From Paraglaciecola psychrophila 170 (lineage in GTDB: Bacteria; Pseudomonadota; Gammaproteobacteria; Enterobacterales; Alteromonadaceae): DNA of 64,000 nt. The translations under genes were made by a program, and so were the position numbers. The stretch covers positions 2,666,001 to 2,730,000 of the forward strand of contig NC_020514.1 of NCBI RefSeq assembly GCF_000347635.1, read 5' to 3'. The notes beneath the pieces are model-generated. The model was not told where the DNA came from. It saw only the letters and a program-made list of their open reading frames with translations, and did not search any database. This document shows positions 48,273-58,467 of the stretch, piece after piece; position 1 is the stretch's first letter; each line of letters starts with the position of its first letter.

Positions 48273-49040
48273 ATGATTAAGAGTCGATATAGTAAAGTTG
48301 AGTCTCTAAAAATTATGGGTCTCGCTTCAAAACAGGTGTTAGGACCAGACATCAATATTTTATTGTGGAATGTATTTAAATGCGGTAAGAACGGATGGCG
48401 GGACGATTTTTTAAAACTTATGGAGAACAAAGATTTAATTCTGCTACAAGAAGCTATTTTAAACTCTCCCCTCGACCCGCATTTTAATAAGTCATTAAAG
48501 CATCAGTGGATTATGGCGCGTAGCTTCAGAAACGTAAAAACCAACATCGAAACTGGGGTTAAAACTGGGTCGACTGTTACGGCAAATAAACATTATTTTG
48601 CAGCGTCAAAACACAGCGAGCCGATTTCAAATACAAAAAAAATGTTGCTGGCAACAGTATATCCGTTAGATACATCGGCACAATCATTGCTGGTTCTCAA
48701 TTGTCATATTATTAACTTTGTTTCTTTTAAAAAATTCAGGGCGCACCTCAAGCAAGTATTCCAAACACTAGAGCATCATACTGGGCCTATATTATTGGCA
48801 GGTGATTTTAATACTTGGAATGGAAAAAGATTAAAATATTTTACTGAGCAAGCGTTGTCGTTTTCGTTACAGGAAGTGGAAATGAAGCGCCAGCCAAGGT
48901 TGAGTCATTTATTTCAGCATCTTGACCATGTTTACTGTCGCGGATTAGAAATAGTCGATGCCCTTGTACATACTGATATTCATTCTTCTGATCATTATCC
49001 AATCAGCTTGTCGTTACGTACGTTAAGTCCAGCAAAATAA
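48273..49040 (+). CDS. Endonuclease/exonuclease/phosphatase (EEP) family protein
   Basis: A 255-residue protein with the EEP catalytic set: ILLWNVFKCG (Asn), LILLQEA (Glu), LLAGDFNTWNG (Asp-Asn), HLDHVYCRG and SSDHYPISL (Asp-His). There is no signal peptide, so it is probably cytoplasmic. The substrate may be DNA, phosphoinositide-like lipid or another phosphodiester. It lies 72 bases after cls and is likely co-transcribed. Confidence 0.85.
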   Translation: MIKSRYSKVESLKIMGLASKQVLGPDINILLWNVFKCGKNGWRDDFLKLMENKDLILLQEAILNSPLDPHFNKSLKHQWIMARSFRNVKTNIETGVKTGSTVTANKHYFAASKHSEPISNTKKMLLATVYPLDTSAQSLLVLNCHIINFVSFKKFRAHLKQVFQTLEHHTGPILLAGDFNTWNGKRLKYFTEQALSFSLQEVEMKRQPRLSHLFQHLDHVYCRGLEIVDALVHTDIHSSDHYPISLSLRTLSPAK

Positions 49041-49238
49041 AATAACTATTTGGTAAATGATATGTTCATGACATATCAATAGTTTCACTGAACTATTCTC
49101 TTCCCAGACTTATCGTCTAGCCTTATAAATCAAGGTAGGTAGTGTCCACAATTTATTAGGTATAATACCGAATGGTATCTGCCTCACCTAAGGGTAATTA
49201 TGGTTAATGTTCACATGATCTTTTTAAGGTTTTCGTCA

Positions 49239-49600
49239 TGAAAAATAAATAAACAAGCAACAGAATTACAGGCAAGCTATAAAGCAATGGTTGAAAGTGT
49301 CGAAGCGTTTGTGATGCAAGAAGGTAAACGTTGTAACAGGCTTTTCTCGAGGCAGAACAACAACTTGAGAATGCCAAGGACATAAGCAAATCAAAAATTC
49401 AGCAAGTGAGTAAAGACTTAAAGAGTACTGACGTTTGTGGGGAGATGCTGTAGAAGGCGCCAGTGAAGCATATAAAGATCAAATAACATTTGATTTAGCT
49501 TATGTTAATAATCCAATTTGGAATTAGTTTCAGAGTATCGCTGATTCAAATACACTAGAATTTATAGCGTTCACAAGGACTCTAAAGGAATATTCATACC
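49239..49600 (+). pseudogene. Degenerate DUF1451 (YbeL-like) gene
   Basis: Three frames must be joined to read the protein. ATG 49239 has a good SD (TTTTTAAGG) but stops after four codons. One base over, the frame reads KQATELQASYKAMVESVEAF. After a shift and TAA near 49332 it reads FLEAEQQLENAKDISKSK. After another shift near 49430 it reads LWGDAVEGASEAYKDQITFD, with a TAG inside PIWN-FQSIAD. The last part matches the core of DUF1451. At least four lesions; the zinc-ribbon end is missing. Confidence 0.7.
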
Positions 49601-49715
49601 AATATCTGTGGACCAGCCCCGTCAGATCATCCTGAAATAGCTGAATAGTCAAATTTATTGATACTAATAGAATTGATTAATTTTTTACTAGCTCATATAC
49701 ATTAAGGATATCAAC

Positions 49716-50150
49716 ATAAAAAGAGTCGAAAATAAAACAGCATTAATAACCGGTGCTGCACTGGGTATTGGTAAAGCCACCGCCCTTCTTATAGCGCAAC
49801 AAGGCGCGAAGGTAGCCATAACAGACATCAATGATAAACAAGGTCAAAACCTCACTGATGAGATCAATGCAGCTGGCGGTGTAGCTAAATATTGGCATCT
49901 AGAGACGTCAAATGAAGACAACGTTCAACAGGTGTTTTCTGAAGTGGCCAGTGAGTTTGGAACAATTGATATCCTGGTTAATAACGCGGGTATAGCCGGA
50001 GTCAATAAACCCACTCATGAAATAACCAAAATAGAATGGGAATCTCTAATGAATATCAACGTCACAGGCGTGTTGTATCTCGCATCGGATGAATCTAAAT
50101 TCGTGACCGGTACTGAGTTAGTGATTGATGGTGGCTATACCTGTCAGTAA
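49716..50150 (+). pseudogene. Short-chain dehydrogenase with internal deletion and lost start codon
   Basis: The frame encodes an SDR N-terminus with the TGxxxGxG motif TGAALGIGKA and NNAGIAG, then jumps from WESLMNINVTG directly to VLYLASDESKFVTGTELVID, the SDR C-terminus. About 100 residues including the Ser-Tyr-Lys catalytic part are missing, with the frame kept. The expected start is ATA 49716-49718, seven bases after AAGGAT, so ATG has probably become ATA. Not a working enzyme. A terminator follows. Confidence 0.85.
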
Positions 50151-50284
50151 ATTTTAGTCTGAACGGAAGTTATGTATTATTGCGGAAATCCCTAATATTA
50201 GTGACTGGCATTCTTATTTGAGATAACAACGTGCCACTAAATGAATGCATAGAATTCCTCAAAGTACAGGTTTTACAACCTTTT

Positions 50285-50322
50285 GGAGCCCATTCATTAC
50301 AATCTTTGATGGGCTCCTTTTT
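50285..50322 (+). terminator. Rho-independent terminator
   Basis: Perfect 9-bp arms (GGAGCCCAT / ATGGGCTCC), 15-base loop, followed by TTTTT on the plus strand. It would end transcription of the SDR remnant, 135 bases upstream. Confidence 0.8.
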
Positions 50323-50390
50323 GATATAGTTTGTTCTGAGCCCCCCTACTCAGCTCAAATTACCAAATGTGAAAATGGTCAAACCTCAAT

Positions 50391-51749
50391 TTATCTTCTA
50401 GACGCAAATAATAAAAACACCGTGCCGAGAATACCAGCGATTATTGAACCAAACAAAATGCCTAATTTGGCTTGTTCAATTAATTCAGGTTGTCCTTCGA
50501 ATGCTAATGCTGAGATAAATAGAGACATAGTAAACCCAATACCAGCCAAGAAACCAATACCCACGATGTGATAAAAATCTACACCCTTGGGTAGCCTTGC
50601 TATGCCCGTTTTTAGAGATAGCCACGCAAAAACACTGATCCCTATTCCTTTACCCAATACAAGACCAAATAAAACGGCCAATGTGACCACCGCATCGCTA
50701 AATTCAGGAATATCGGTGGGTATCAGCATGCCCGCGTTTAAAAAAGCAAATAACGGTAATATGATAAGACTAACGGGTTTATCAAGTGAGTTACCCCAGC
50801 GTATTATCGGTGTAGTGGTTTTTTTAGCAATATCTTCAGCTTCAACCGCCAGTGCGTGTTGCTCCCCACTTTCAAGAATAGTGGAGTCCGGTTTGTTGAC
50901 CTCTTCAAAATTCTTAACCACGTTTTTCATTTTACGTTGAAACCAAACCTTGTTGGCATAAGGTCTTGTGGGAACCATTAAGGCCGCCAAAATTCCTGCC
51001 GTCGTGGCATGAATTCCAGATTGAAGAATAAACCACCACAATAAAACACCTCCGATAAAATAAAATGAGGCCTTTCTTATACCTAGCAAGTTCATCAATA
51101 ACATTGCGATTAATGTCAATCCAGCCCATAAAAGCGAACTGACCACAATTTCCTCTGTATAAAAAAGACCAATAACCGCAACAGCCCCCATGTCATCAAC
51201 AATAGCTAAACCTGTCAGTATAATGGCGGCGGCTCGAGGAGCTCTAGTGCCTAATAATGTTAAAATACCGATGGCAAAAGCGGTGTCCGTTGCCATCGGT
51301 ATACCCCACCCCTGATAAGCGTCTATTCCACCTATACTGACAATTAGCAGATAGATTAATGCCGGTAGCACCATGCCACCTATCGCCATAGCAATCACTA
51401 AGGCGGCGTCTTTCAGATCACTCAGTGCTCCAACTAAACACTCATACTTAATTTCTAAACCCAAGATAAAGAAAAATAACACCATCAACCCATCATTTAT
51501 CCAATAGTGTATTGAGTGACTGATTTCCCAGTCCCCGAGTGAAACTGCGAGCACCAGTTTACTTAAGGTTTCATATTGGTGTTGCCACCCAACATTGACC
51601 ATAAGAATAGCCAGTAAAGCGGCAATAAATAACACTATTCCGGCCATAGCTTGGCTATTGATAAAGGCTTCTAAAGGTGATGATAGTTTAAGAAAGCTGC
51701 GTTCAAGTGGCGCATGCCTTCGGTTTGCATCTCTTATTTTATATTTCAT
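50391..51749 (-). CDS. nhaA: Na+/H+ antiporter NhaA
   Basis: A 452-residue inner-membrane antiporter, longer than E. coli NhaA (388). The paired aspartates are in LAIVDDMGAVAVIGLFYT (near residue 185), and PMATDTAFAIGIL and KGIGISVF are conserved. The extra length is a ~50-residue hydrophilic insert (about 285-335, rich in Glu/Lys) between membrane segments, plus a longer N-terminus. It exports sodium in exchange for protons, as expected for a marine bacterium. Confidence 0.93.
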   Translation of the reverse strand: MKYKIRDANRRHAPLERSFLKLSSPLEAFINSQAMAGIVLFIAALLAILMVNVGWQHQYETLSKLVLAVSLGDWEISHSIHYWINDGLMVLFFFILGLEIKYECLVGALSDLKDAALVIAMAIGGMVLPALIYLLIVSIGGIDAYQGWGIPMATDTAFAIGILTLLGTRAPRAAAIILTGLAIVDDMGAVAVIGLFYTEEIVVSSLLWAGLTLIAMLLMNLLGIRKASFYFIGGVLLWWFILQSGIHATTAGILAALMVPTRPYANKVWFQRKMKNVVKNFEEVNKPDSTILESGEQHALAVEAEDIAKKTTTPIIRWGNSLDKPVSLIILPLFAFLNAGMLIPTDIPEFSDAVVTLAVLFGLVLGKGIGISVFAWLSLKTGIARLPKGVDFYHIVGIGFLAGIGFTMSLFISALAFEGQPELIEQAKLGILFGSIIAGILGTVFLLFASRR

Positions 51750-52136
51750 AACCTTTCCTTGCAGATTTTTACTGTGTACTGATAAAGAGTATGGCTAACA
51801 CCCATAATTATATTTGGCATTCGACATGAAATCGTATAAATACATAATAATAATTAGTTCTCTACTCTTTATCCTTGGCCGTAATAATAACACAACGGGT
51901 TGCAGTCAAGTTAAATGCCTGTATGTTTTGAGTTTTGGATAGCTGCATGAAATGCATTAAACATGTTGGTGCGTTATAATCATTCGTGTGCTAATTAAAT
52001 TCAGTTTATATAAAATGAGATTTTTAGCCATTTGTCATCAAGCGAAGACAATATTTTAATGAGTATTATTTATGGATAGCTCCATAAATAATATTGAAAA
52101 ACGTCGATAAATCAATTCATCAATGAGGAGAAAACG
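51750..52136. other. Divergent promoter region of nhaA and PRC-barrel gene
   Basis: AT-rich. Contains the 13-bp hairpin at 52064-52093 in the leader of the PRC-barrel gene. No other structure is supported. Confidence 0.5.
52064..52093 (+). promoter_or_regulatory. 13-bp hairpin in leader of PRC-barrel gene
   Basis: TATTATTTATGGA, 4-base loop TAGC, and the perfect reverse complement. It ends 43 bases before the ATG and upstream of the SD, so it could be an operator or a 5' UTR hairpin. Confidence 0.6.
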
Positions 52137-52913
52137 ATGTTAGCCAGTCTAAAAGAATTAAGCGGATGCACCATTAAGGCAACTGACGGTGACTTAGGTC
52201 AGGCCAAAGATGTGTATTTTGATGATAGGTCTTTAACAATTCGTTTTTTGGTAGTTGATACCCATCCTTGGCTGCCACTGAGTCAGAAAGTATTAATAAG
52301 TCCTATTTCATTACTTGAATTTAGTGCAGATGCTTATGCAATGACGGTGTCATTGTCAAAAGACATGATAAAAAGTTGCCCCAAAGTTGAAGAGCATGAA
52401 ACCGTATCTCGGGAGTTTGAAAAAATATATTACGATTATTTTGGTTACGGCTATTATTGGACTGGTGAAGGTGCATGGGGAGAATACGCATACCCGACCG
52501 CCCTATTTCGCGGAAATATACTACCTTTTGAGAGTATAGAAATAGATGACACTGAAACTGACAATGTTGCAGATGACAACCTTGAGACAGCAAACCACTT
52601 GCGTTCTGCTAATGAGCTTGCACATTACAGCATTAATGCCGTGAATGGTAAAAAGGGTTACATCTATGACTTTATTTGGGATATCTACAACTGGTCCCTA
52701 AAATATCTGGTGATTGATACGCGAGACTGGTTACCTGGTGGCAAACACGTGCTTGTCTCGCCAGAACAGTTTGAAGCTTTTAATTGGGGGAGTAGAACGG
52801 TTAACTGCAATATGAGTTTGCAACAGATAAAAGCCTGTCCTGAATATCGTTCAGATAAATTAAATGACAGTAAATACCTGAAACAAGTTAAGCAAAAACT
52901 ACAGGGCATATAA
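52137..52913 (+). CDS. Tandem PRC-barrel domain protein
   Basis: A 258-residue protein with two PRC-barrel domains: residues 1-80 (LKELSGCTIKATDGDLGQAK, WLPLSQKVLISPISL) and about 155-245 (SINAVNGKKGYIYDF, DWLPGGKHVLVSP). A Tyr-rich acidic linker joins them. PRC barrels are found in RNA-processing and photosynthetic-reaction-centre proteins; double-barrel stand-alone proteins of this kind have no defined role. SD GAGGAG lies 7 bases before ATG 52137. Confidence 0.85.
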   Translation: MLASLKELSGCTIKATDGDLGQAKDVYFDDRSLTIRFLVVDTHPWLPLSQKVLISPISLLEFSADAYAMTVSLSKDMIKSCPKVEEHETVSREFEKIYYDYFGYGYYWTGEGAWGEYAYPTALFRGNILPFESIEIDDTETDNVADDNLETANHLRSANELAHYSINAVNGKKGYIYDFIWDIYNWSLKYLVIDTRDWLPGGKHVLVSPEQFEAFNWGSRTVNCNMSLQQIKACPEYRSDKLNDSKYLKQVKQKLQGI

Positions 52914-53075
52914 TGATTCGATTAAGTGATATGTTAAATGCATAGGTTGCTGCTGACGATACACGCATCTACATCCGTGATGCAGATGCGTCAATCTAAT
53001 TAAAATATTTTTTGTCGCCTCGCAAAAAAATATTGCCGGGGCATCATTCCATGGGCTAAAAATCAAGGATAAAAC

Positions 53076-54467
53076 ATGACAACAACAAACGACACTAACA
53101 AAAACAATAACACTAATAATCCAGAGCATATCAGTAAGGTCTTATATGGGTGAAGAAACCGCTAAAGCGCTTGAAATTTCACCATTAGTGAGATGAAAAT
53201 GCCCCGTGCCTTTCTTTGGGCGCTGGGTGAGGTGAAAAGTGCAGCTGCGATTGCCAATATGGAGCTAGGGCTACTTGAGCCAGGCAAAGCGATGGCGATC
53301 AAACGTGCCGCACAAAGCGTGGCTAACGGCTTCTACGACGATCAATTTCCAGTCGATGTATTTCAAACTGGTTCAGGTACTAGTACTAACATGAATGCTA
53401 ATGAGGTGATTGCCTCCCTTGTTGCTTTACAAAGTGAGGGAAAAATATCAGTGCACCCTTTGGATGACGTAAATTTAGGACAAAGCTCTAATGACGTTAT
53501 CCCATCGTGTATTCATTTAAGCGCAGCTACACTTATCGAAAACGAACTACTGCCTGCCCTATCCCACCTAGTTGATACTTTAGATAATAAAGCCAAGGAA
53601 CATCAGGATACTATCAAAACCGGTAGAACCCATCTTATGGATGCTATGCCGTTAAGCTTTGGACAAGAGATAAGTGCTTGGCGAGATCAGATTACCTTCA
53701 TACATACCCAACTCCAACATAACTTACAAAGCTTATGTAAGCTGGCTATTGGCGGCACTGCTGTAGGAACAGGTGTCAACACACATCCAGAATTTGGCAC
53801 TGTCGTGACTCGTATATTATCAGGCAATAGCGGATTGGTTTTTACCCCAGCTGACAATTACTTTCATGCAATCAGTGCCCAAGACACAGCCGTCAACATC
53901 AGTGGCAACCTCAAAACAGCCGCAGTTAGCTTGAGTAAAATCAGTAATGATATCCGTTGGCTGAGCAGCGGACCGTTAAATGGCTTAAATGAAATACACT
54001 TACCTGAGCTTCAAAAAGGCAGCAGTATCATGCCAGGAAAAGTGAACCCCGTGATCCCCGAAGCCGTGCTAATGGGATGTACTCAAGTGATTGGTAATGA
54101 CACTACCATCACCTTGGCAGCACAGTCAGGCAACTTCCAATTAAACACGATGTTGCCTTTAATCAGCCATACTCTAATACAAAGTATTCAACTACTGACT
54201 ACTTGTAGCATCTCGCTGGCGGATAAAGCCATCAAAGGCATGCAAATAAACCACGCAAAGATTGCGCAAAGTGTGGCACGAAATCCTATGTTAGTGACAG
54301 CCTTGACGAGTTTGATTGGTTACGACAAAAGCGCCGAAATTGCCAAAAAAGCTTATACAGAAAACAGAACGGTACTAGATGTCGCCAAAGAGCTGACCAA
54401 TATAGATGAGGCTGTACTTATCGAAAGGTTAGAACCAAGAGCCATTGTAGGTGACACAAAAATGTAA
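53076..54467 (+). pseudogene. fumC: Class II fumarase FumC with damaged 5' end
   Basis: From ATG 53193 an uninterrupted 424-residue frame has all core fumarase motifs: GSGTSTNMNANEV, GQSSNDVIPS, GRTHLMDAMPLSFGQ and GSSIMPGKVNP. The usual length is ~460. The natural start is ATG 53076 (AAGGAT 5 bases upstream), but that frame hits TGA 53151-53153. An extra base near 53148-53150 and a missing base near 53173-53176 would explain it: between them the +1 frame reads GEETAKALE, then the main frame resumes at NFTISEMKMPR-like sequence. The conserved DSMG-type N-terminal motif is also absent. An N-truncated protein could be made from 53193. Confidence 0.78.
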
Positions 54468-54674
54468 ACACTGAGTACAGATTCAAAGTTTGATGTGGTT
54501 ACTTGGATGATAAATTTCCGATTTATTAATTATCCACGGATTTATGCACTACTGACACATAGTCAGCCATAACTCTGTCGCCTCATTCAATATGCTAAAG
54601 CACCTCTAAGTAACCTAAGTGTAAATTTCAACAGAACTTATGCCAAGTATGTAGACAACAAATAAGGATACAAA

Positions 54675-56162
54675 ATGAGCAGTAATGTAGATGTTAACAA
54701 CCGTCCAGATTATGATCATGTCATTCAAGACATTGCCGATTATGTATTAAATTATAACGTCACCAGCGAAGAAGCTTTAGACACCGCAAGAAACTGTTTA
54801 ATGGACACATTAGGCTGTGGATTACTGGCACTTCGGTTTCCTGAATGCACCAAACACCTCGGCCCTATAGTACAAGGAACGGTTGTACCGAATGGGGCCC
54901 GAGTACCTGGAACATCGCTGACGCTAGATCCGGTAAAAGCCGCTTGGGACATTGGTTGTATCATTCGTTGGTTAGATTATAACGATACTTGGTTGGCTGC
55001 TGAATGGGGGCATCCGTCAGATAATTTAGGCGGTATTCTGGCCGTAGCAGATCATCTATCTCAAGTTAGATTATCCAGAGGCGAGCCACCTCTTTTTATG
55101 CGAGAAGTACTTGAGATCATGGTGATGGCACATGAAATTCAAGGAGTGATCGCTATAGAAAACTCTTTCAATCGAGTGGGTTTGTGCCATGTATTATTAG
55201 TACGCGTTGCATCATCAGCGGTTATTACCAAAATGATGGGCGGCAATAGAGAGCAGATAATGGCGGCAGTATCTCAGGCATGGGTCGATGGCTCTGCTCT
55301 GCGTACTTATCGTCACGCACCAAACGCAGGCTCTCGTAAATCTTGGGCAGCTGGCGACGCAACCTCAAGAGCAGTGCGTTTGGCTGACATGTCGATGCGC
55401 GGAGAAATGGGTATACCAAGCGCATTAACTGCAGAGCAATGGGGGTTTTATGACGTCTCTTTCTCTAAAACAAACAAAGACCAAGCCCTGAAACCAGAGG
55501 CTCAACGACAGTTTTCGTTTTCTCAAGACTACGGCTCTTACGTGATGGAAAACATCTTGTTTAAGATTTCTTTTCCAGCCGAGTTTCATGCACAAACGGC
55601 TGCAGAGGCATCGGTTATTTTGTATCCTCAGGTCAGTGCTCGTTTACAGGATATCGAGAAAATCGTAGTCCGGACTCACGAATCTGCAATTCGTATCATT
55701 TCAAAAACGGGTACGCTTGCCAATGCTGCGGACCGCGACCATTGTTTGCAATACATGATTGCCGTTCCTTTGGCGTTTGGTAATTTAACGGCGGATCATT
55801 ACGAAGACGATTTTCATAACGCACATCCCATCATCGATGAACTTCGCGATAAAATGGAAATTGTCGAAGATAAACGCTTTACCACAGAGTATTTAGAAGC
55901 AGATAAACGCTCTATCGCCAATGCTATTCAGGTTTTCTTTAAAGATGGCAGTAGCACTGAAGAAGTGGTTGTAGAATACCCAGTAGGTCATAGACTTCGC
56001 CGTAAAGAAGGCATCCCGTTGTTGGAGAAAAAATTCAAAACTAACCTAGCATCACGTTTCCCAAGTCAACAATGTCAAAAGATCTCAACACTTTGTAAAG
56101 AGCAAGGCACACTTGAGGTAACACCAGTAAACCTTTTTATGGACTTATTTGTTATCAGTTAA
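54675..56162 (+). CDS. prpD: 2-methylcitrate dehydratase PrpD (MmgE/PrpD family)
   Basis: A 495-residue protein close to E. coli PrpD (483). [35 protein letters not shown] and the late [14 protein letters not shown] are PrpD features. It dehydrates 2-methylcitrate in propionate breakdown. The usual prpB, prpC and acnD/prpF neighbours are missing: upstream is fumC and downstream a small ORF and an exchanger. Clear start ATG 54675 with AAGGAT 7 bases upstream. Confidence 0.9.
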   Translation: MSSNVDVNNRPDYDHVIQDIADYVLNYNVTSEEALDTARNCLMDTLGCGLLALRFPECTKHLGPIVQGTVVPNGARVPGTSLTLDPVKAAWDIGCIIRWLDYNDTWLAAEWGHPSDNLGGILAVADHLSQVRLSRGEPPLFMREVLEIMVMAHEIQGVIAIENSFNRVGLCHVLLVRVASSAVITKMMGGNREQIMAAVSQAWVDGSALRTYRHAPNAGSRKSWAAGDATSRAVRLADMSMRGEMGIPSALTAEQWGFYDVSFSKTNKDQALKPEAQRQFSFSQDYGSYVMENILFKISFPAEFHAQTAAEASVILYPQVSARLQDIEKIVVRTHESAIRIISKTGTLANAADRDHCLQYMIAVPLAFGNLTADHYEDDFHNAHPIIDELRDKMEIVEDKRFTTEYLEADKRSIANAIQVFFKDGSSTEEVVVEYPVGHRLRRKEGIPLLEKKFKTNLASRFPSQQCQKISTLCKEQGTLEVTPVNLFMDLFVIS

Positions 56163-56295
56163 GTTTGGAAACTATTTGATTTATACAGATAACGGCATTA
56201 ATAACGCAGTCACTTGTTACTGCTAGCCGTGACATAAAGTGTTAACAGTAGGCAACAAAACCAGAGCTAACCTAACTAGACCGATAGGATTTAAT

Positions 56296-56502
56296 ATGAC
56301 GGATGAAAATAAACACAGTATCGCAACCTTTGCGGCTTTGAAAACCTCCATAGCAAATGGTGAAGAGTCATCGGTAAAAGAGTTGTTAGCCAATCAACCG
56401 ATGCAAGAGCTTGAAAAAGGCTATCTTATTGACCTAGCCAAATTATCCAACAACCCCACGATCATTAAGCTACTTGAAGATGTTCCGTTATCAAATAAGT
56501 GA
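56296..56502 (+). CDS. Small hypothetical protein
   Basis: 68 residues from ATG 56296 (an in-frame TTG extends to 56239). Acidic and helical, with a repeat-like second half (VKELLANQPMQELEKGYLI then NNPTIIKLLEDV) that recalls a single ankyrin-type turn. No family recognised. It lies between prpD and the CaCA exchanger, in the same direction as both. Confidence 0.5.
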   Translation: MTDENKHSIATFAALKTSIANGEESSVKELLANQPMQELEKGYLIDLAKLSNNPTIIKLLEDVPLSNK

Positions 56503-56570
56503 AATTTGAATAGCCAATATGGCATCGGTTACCATAGAACCAATATAATCAATTATGAATACGGAACAAC

Positions 56571-57647
56571 GTGCTAACTGAACTCGCCTATATCTTTCTT
56601 ATTTTGGCTATTGCGACAGCGATAGTCTGGAAGTCATGCCACTATTTAGAGGAAGCATGCCACGATTTAGCAAACTGTTACGGGTTGCCAGACTCAGTCA
56701 AAGGCTCCACCGTGATGGCAATCAGTTCGAGTTTCCCAGAACTGGTCACTATCATTTTGGCGACAGGTGTTCATGGCGACTTTGAATTGGGTCTGGCAAC
56801 CATTATTGGTTCAGCAGTGTTCAATATATTGGTCATCCCTGGGACCTCGGTATTTTTTAGACCTGGTTCACTGCATGCAGCTCGCAACGTGCTGTACCGG
56901 GAAGCTCAGTTTTACCTTATCAGTGTGCTGATAGTGATGTTAACGCTGTCGTTTGCGGTAATTTATCAACCGTCTACGGTGCAACAATTTAACGGAACAC
57001 TCACCGGTTCACTGATGATCCTACCGCTGTTATTTTACGGGTTGTACATCTACATACAATATCAAGAAGTACGCGACCACAGCCCCAAAGAAAAACATCC
57101 GAATTGTTCAGCACTCAAAAGCTGGGGCAAGCTGATTCTTTGCATGTTGCTGGTTACCCTTGGGGTAGAAATGATGATCCGAATGGTAATTGATCTCGGC
57201 GAGATGTTTCAAACACCGAGTTATTTTTGGGGGGCAACTATATTAGCGGCAGCAACCAGTATCCCTGACCTTTTTGTCAGCATCAAAGCCGCCCAACGCA
57301 CCCACAGTTCCGCAAGCCTAACAAACGCCTTTGGCAGCAATGTTTTCGACTTATTGGTGGTCTTACCTGCCGGCGTGATCATTGCCGGCTCAGTGGTCTT
57401 CAACTATCCCCGGGTTATTCCAATGATGATGTTTCTCATATTTGCCACTGTAACTTTTCTGGTTCTGGCACGAAGTAGTTCCGAGCTGACCAATAATAAC
57501 GGTAAAATACTGCTTGTATTGTATGCCGGGTTTATTGTTTGGATGGGGACACAATACATTGGTGTTGGTGGCCCCATTACAGCGAACTGCAGCGATTCAA
57601 TTGGTTACCAACAGTTAGAAATCAACAAACCCACACAATATGGGTAA
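56571..57647 (+). CDS. CaCA-family Na+(K+)/Ca2+ exchanger
   Basis: A 358-residue membrane protein with about ten spans and two alpha repeats of opposite orientation: KGSTVMAISSSFPELVT with GSAVFNILVIPG (near residues 44-92), and ATILAAATSIPDLFVS with GSNVFDLLVVLPAG (near 223-265). This is the YrbG/NCX layout. The second repeat has Asp where many members have Glu (IPDLFVS), a known variation. Start GTG 56571. It is predicted to extrude calcium. Confidence 0.85.
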   Translation: MLTELAYIFLILAIATAIVWKSCHYLEEACHDLANCYGLPDSVKGSTVMAISSSFPELVTIILATGVHGDFELGLATIIGSAVFNILVIPGTSVFFRPGSLHAARNVLYREAQFYLISVLIVMLTLSFAVIYQPSTVQQFNGTLTGSLMILPLLFYGLYIYIQYQEVRDHSPKEKHPNCSALKSWGKLILCMLLVTLGVEMMIRMVIDLGEMFQTPSYFWGATILAAATSIPDLFVSIKAAQRTHSSASLTNAFGSNVFDLLVVLPAGVIIAGSVVFNYPRVIPMMMFLIFATVTFLVLARSSSELTNNNGKILLVLYAGFIVWMGTQYIGVGGPITANCSDSIGYQQLEINKPTQYG

Positions 57648-57716
57648 ATGCTTGGACTGAGAACATCAATGATGTGATTAAAGTCATGATGCATATACTT
57701 GGGCAGAAAACGCTTT

Positions 57717-57745
57717 CTTAAGTATAAAATCAGCAAAACTTAAGT
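57717..57745 (+). promoter_or_regulatory. 22-bp-period direct repeat upstream of response regulator
   Basis: CTTAAGT at 57717-57723 and again at 57739-57745, exactly 22 bp apart; the second copy extends to CTTAAGTTTC. Spacing of two helical turns fits dimer binding by an OmpR/PhoB-type regulator, here probably autoregulation. The same 10-base core occurs upstream of the Omp85-like gene. Confidence 0.6.
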
Positions 57746-57792
57746 TTCATCTGATATGTTAATGGTTGTACTCATTGTTTTTGGCTCGCATC

Positions 57793-58467
57793 TTGAAAAT
57801 ATTAATTATTGAAGATTCAAACTCTCTTAGAAGAAGCTTAAAAGTGGGGCTATCAAATCTTGGCTTTACAGTCGACGATACAGGCGATGGTTCTGAAGGC
57901 TTAAGTATGGTCTTAGCTGGGGATTATTCTCTTTTAATTCTCGACCTTATGCTGCCCTCTGTTGACGGTACGGCGATACTAAAAGCACTGCGCGATGCTA
58001 AAAAAAATATTAGAGTATTAATATTATCTGCACGCGATCTCACAGAAGATAAAATTCAAGGGTTATTGAACGGTGCCGACGATTACTTAACCAAACCATT
58101 TTCATTTGACGAGCTTCACGTGCGTCTACTGTGCCTTATGCGCCGAGGCAGCTTAAATATTAATGATAGTAAAATTAATATTGGCACTTTTTCTTTAGAT
58201 CTCCATTTAAAACAATTTCACTGTAATGGTATAGATGCGAATTTCACTCCAAATGAGTATAAGTTAGTGGAATGCCTATTCACTAACCAAGGCAAAGTCA
58301 TATCTCCAGAAAAACTGAGTGAATACCTAGCAGGACAATATGATGCGATAGCTAAAAATTCAATTGAGGCTCATTTGTCGTCTGCCCGCAAAAAAGTGAG
58401 GGAGATAGGTTACGATTTGCCCATTAAGACTAAACGTGGCTTTGGTTACTTTGTTGAAAACAACTAA
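57793..58467 (+). CDS. OmpR/PhoB-family response regulator
   Basis: About 224 residues from TTG 57793 (the frame extends to 57766). Receiver domain with acidic IIEDSN, phosphoacceptor Asp51 in LLILDLMLPSVDG, and Lys in YLTKPFSF. The DNA-binding winged helix includes FTPNEYKLVECLF and the IKTKRGFGYFV wing. Neighbouring sensor kinase and downstream eptA-like gene suggest a PmrA/BasR-like role. Its TAA overlaps the ATG of the kinase gene. Confidence 0.9.
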   Translation: MKILIIEDSNSLRRSLKVGLSNLGFTVDDTGDGSEGLSMVLAGDYSLLILDLMLPSVDGTAILKALRDAKKNIRVLILSARDLTEDKIQGLLNGADDYLTKPFSFDELHVRLLCLMRRGSLNINDSKINIGTFSLDLHLKQFHCNGIDANFTPNEYKLVECLFTNQGKVISPEKLSEYLAGQYDAIAKNSIEAHLSSARKKVREIGYDLPIKTKRGFGYFVENN

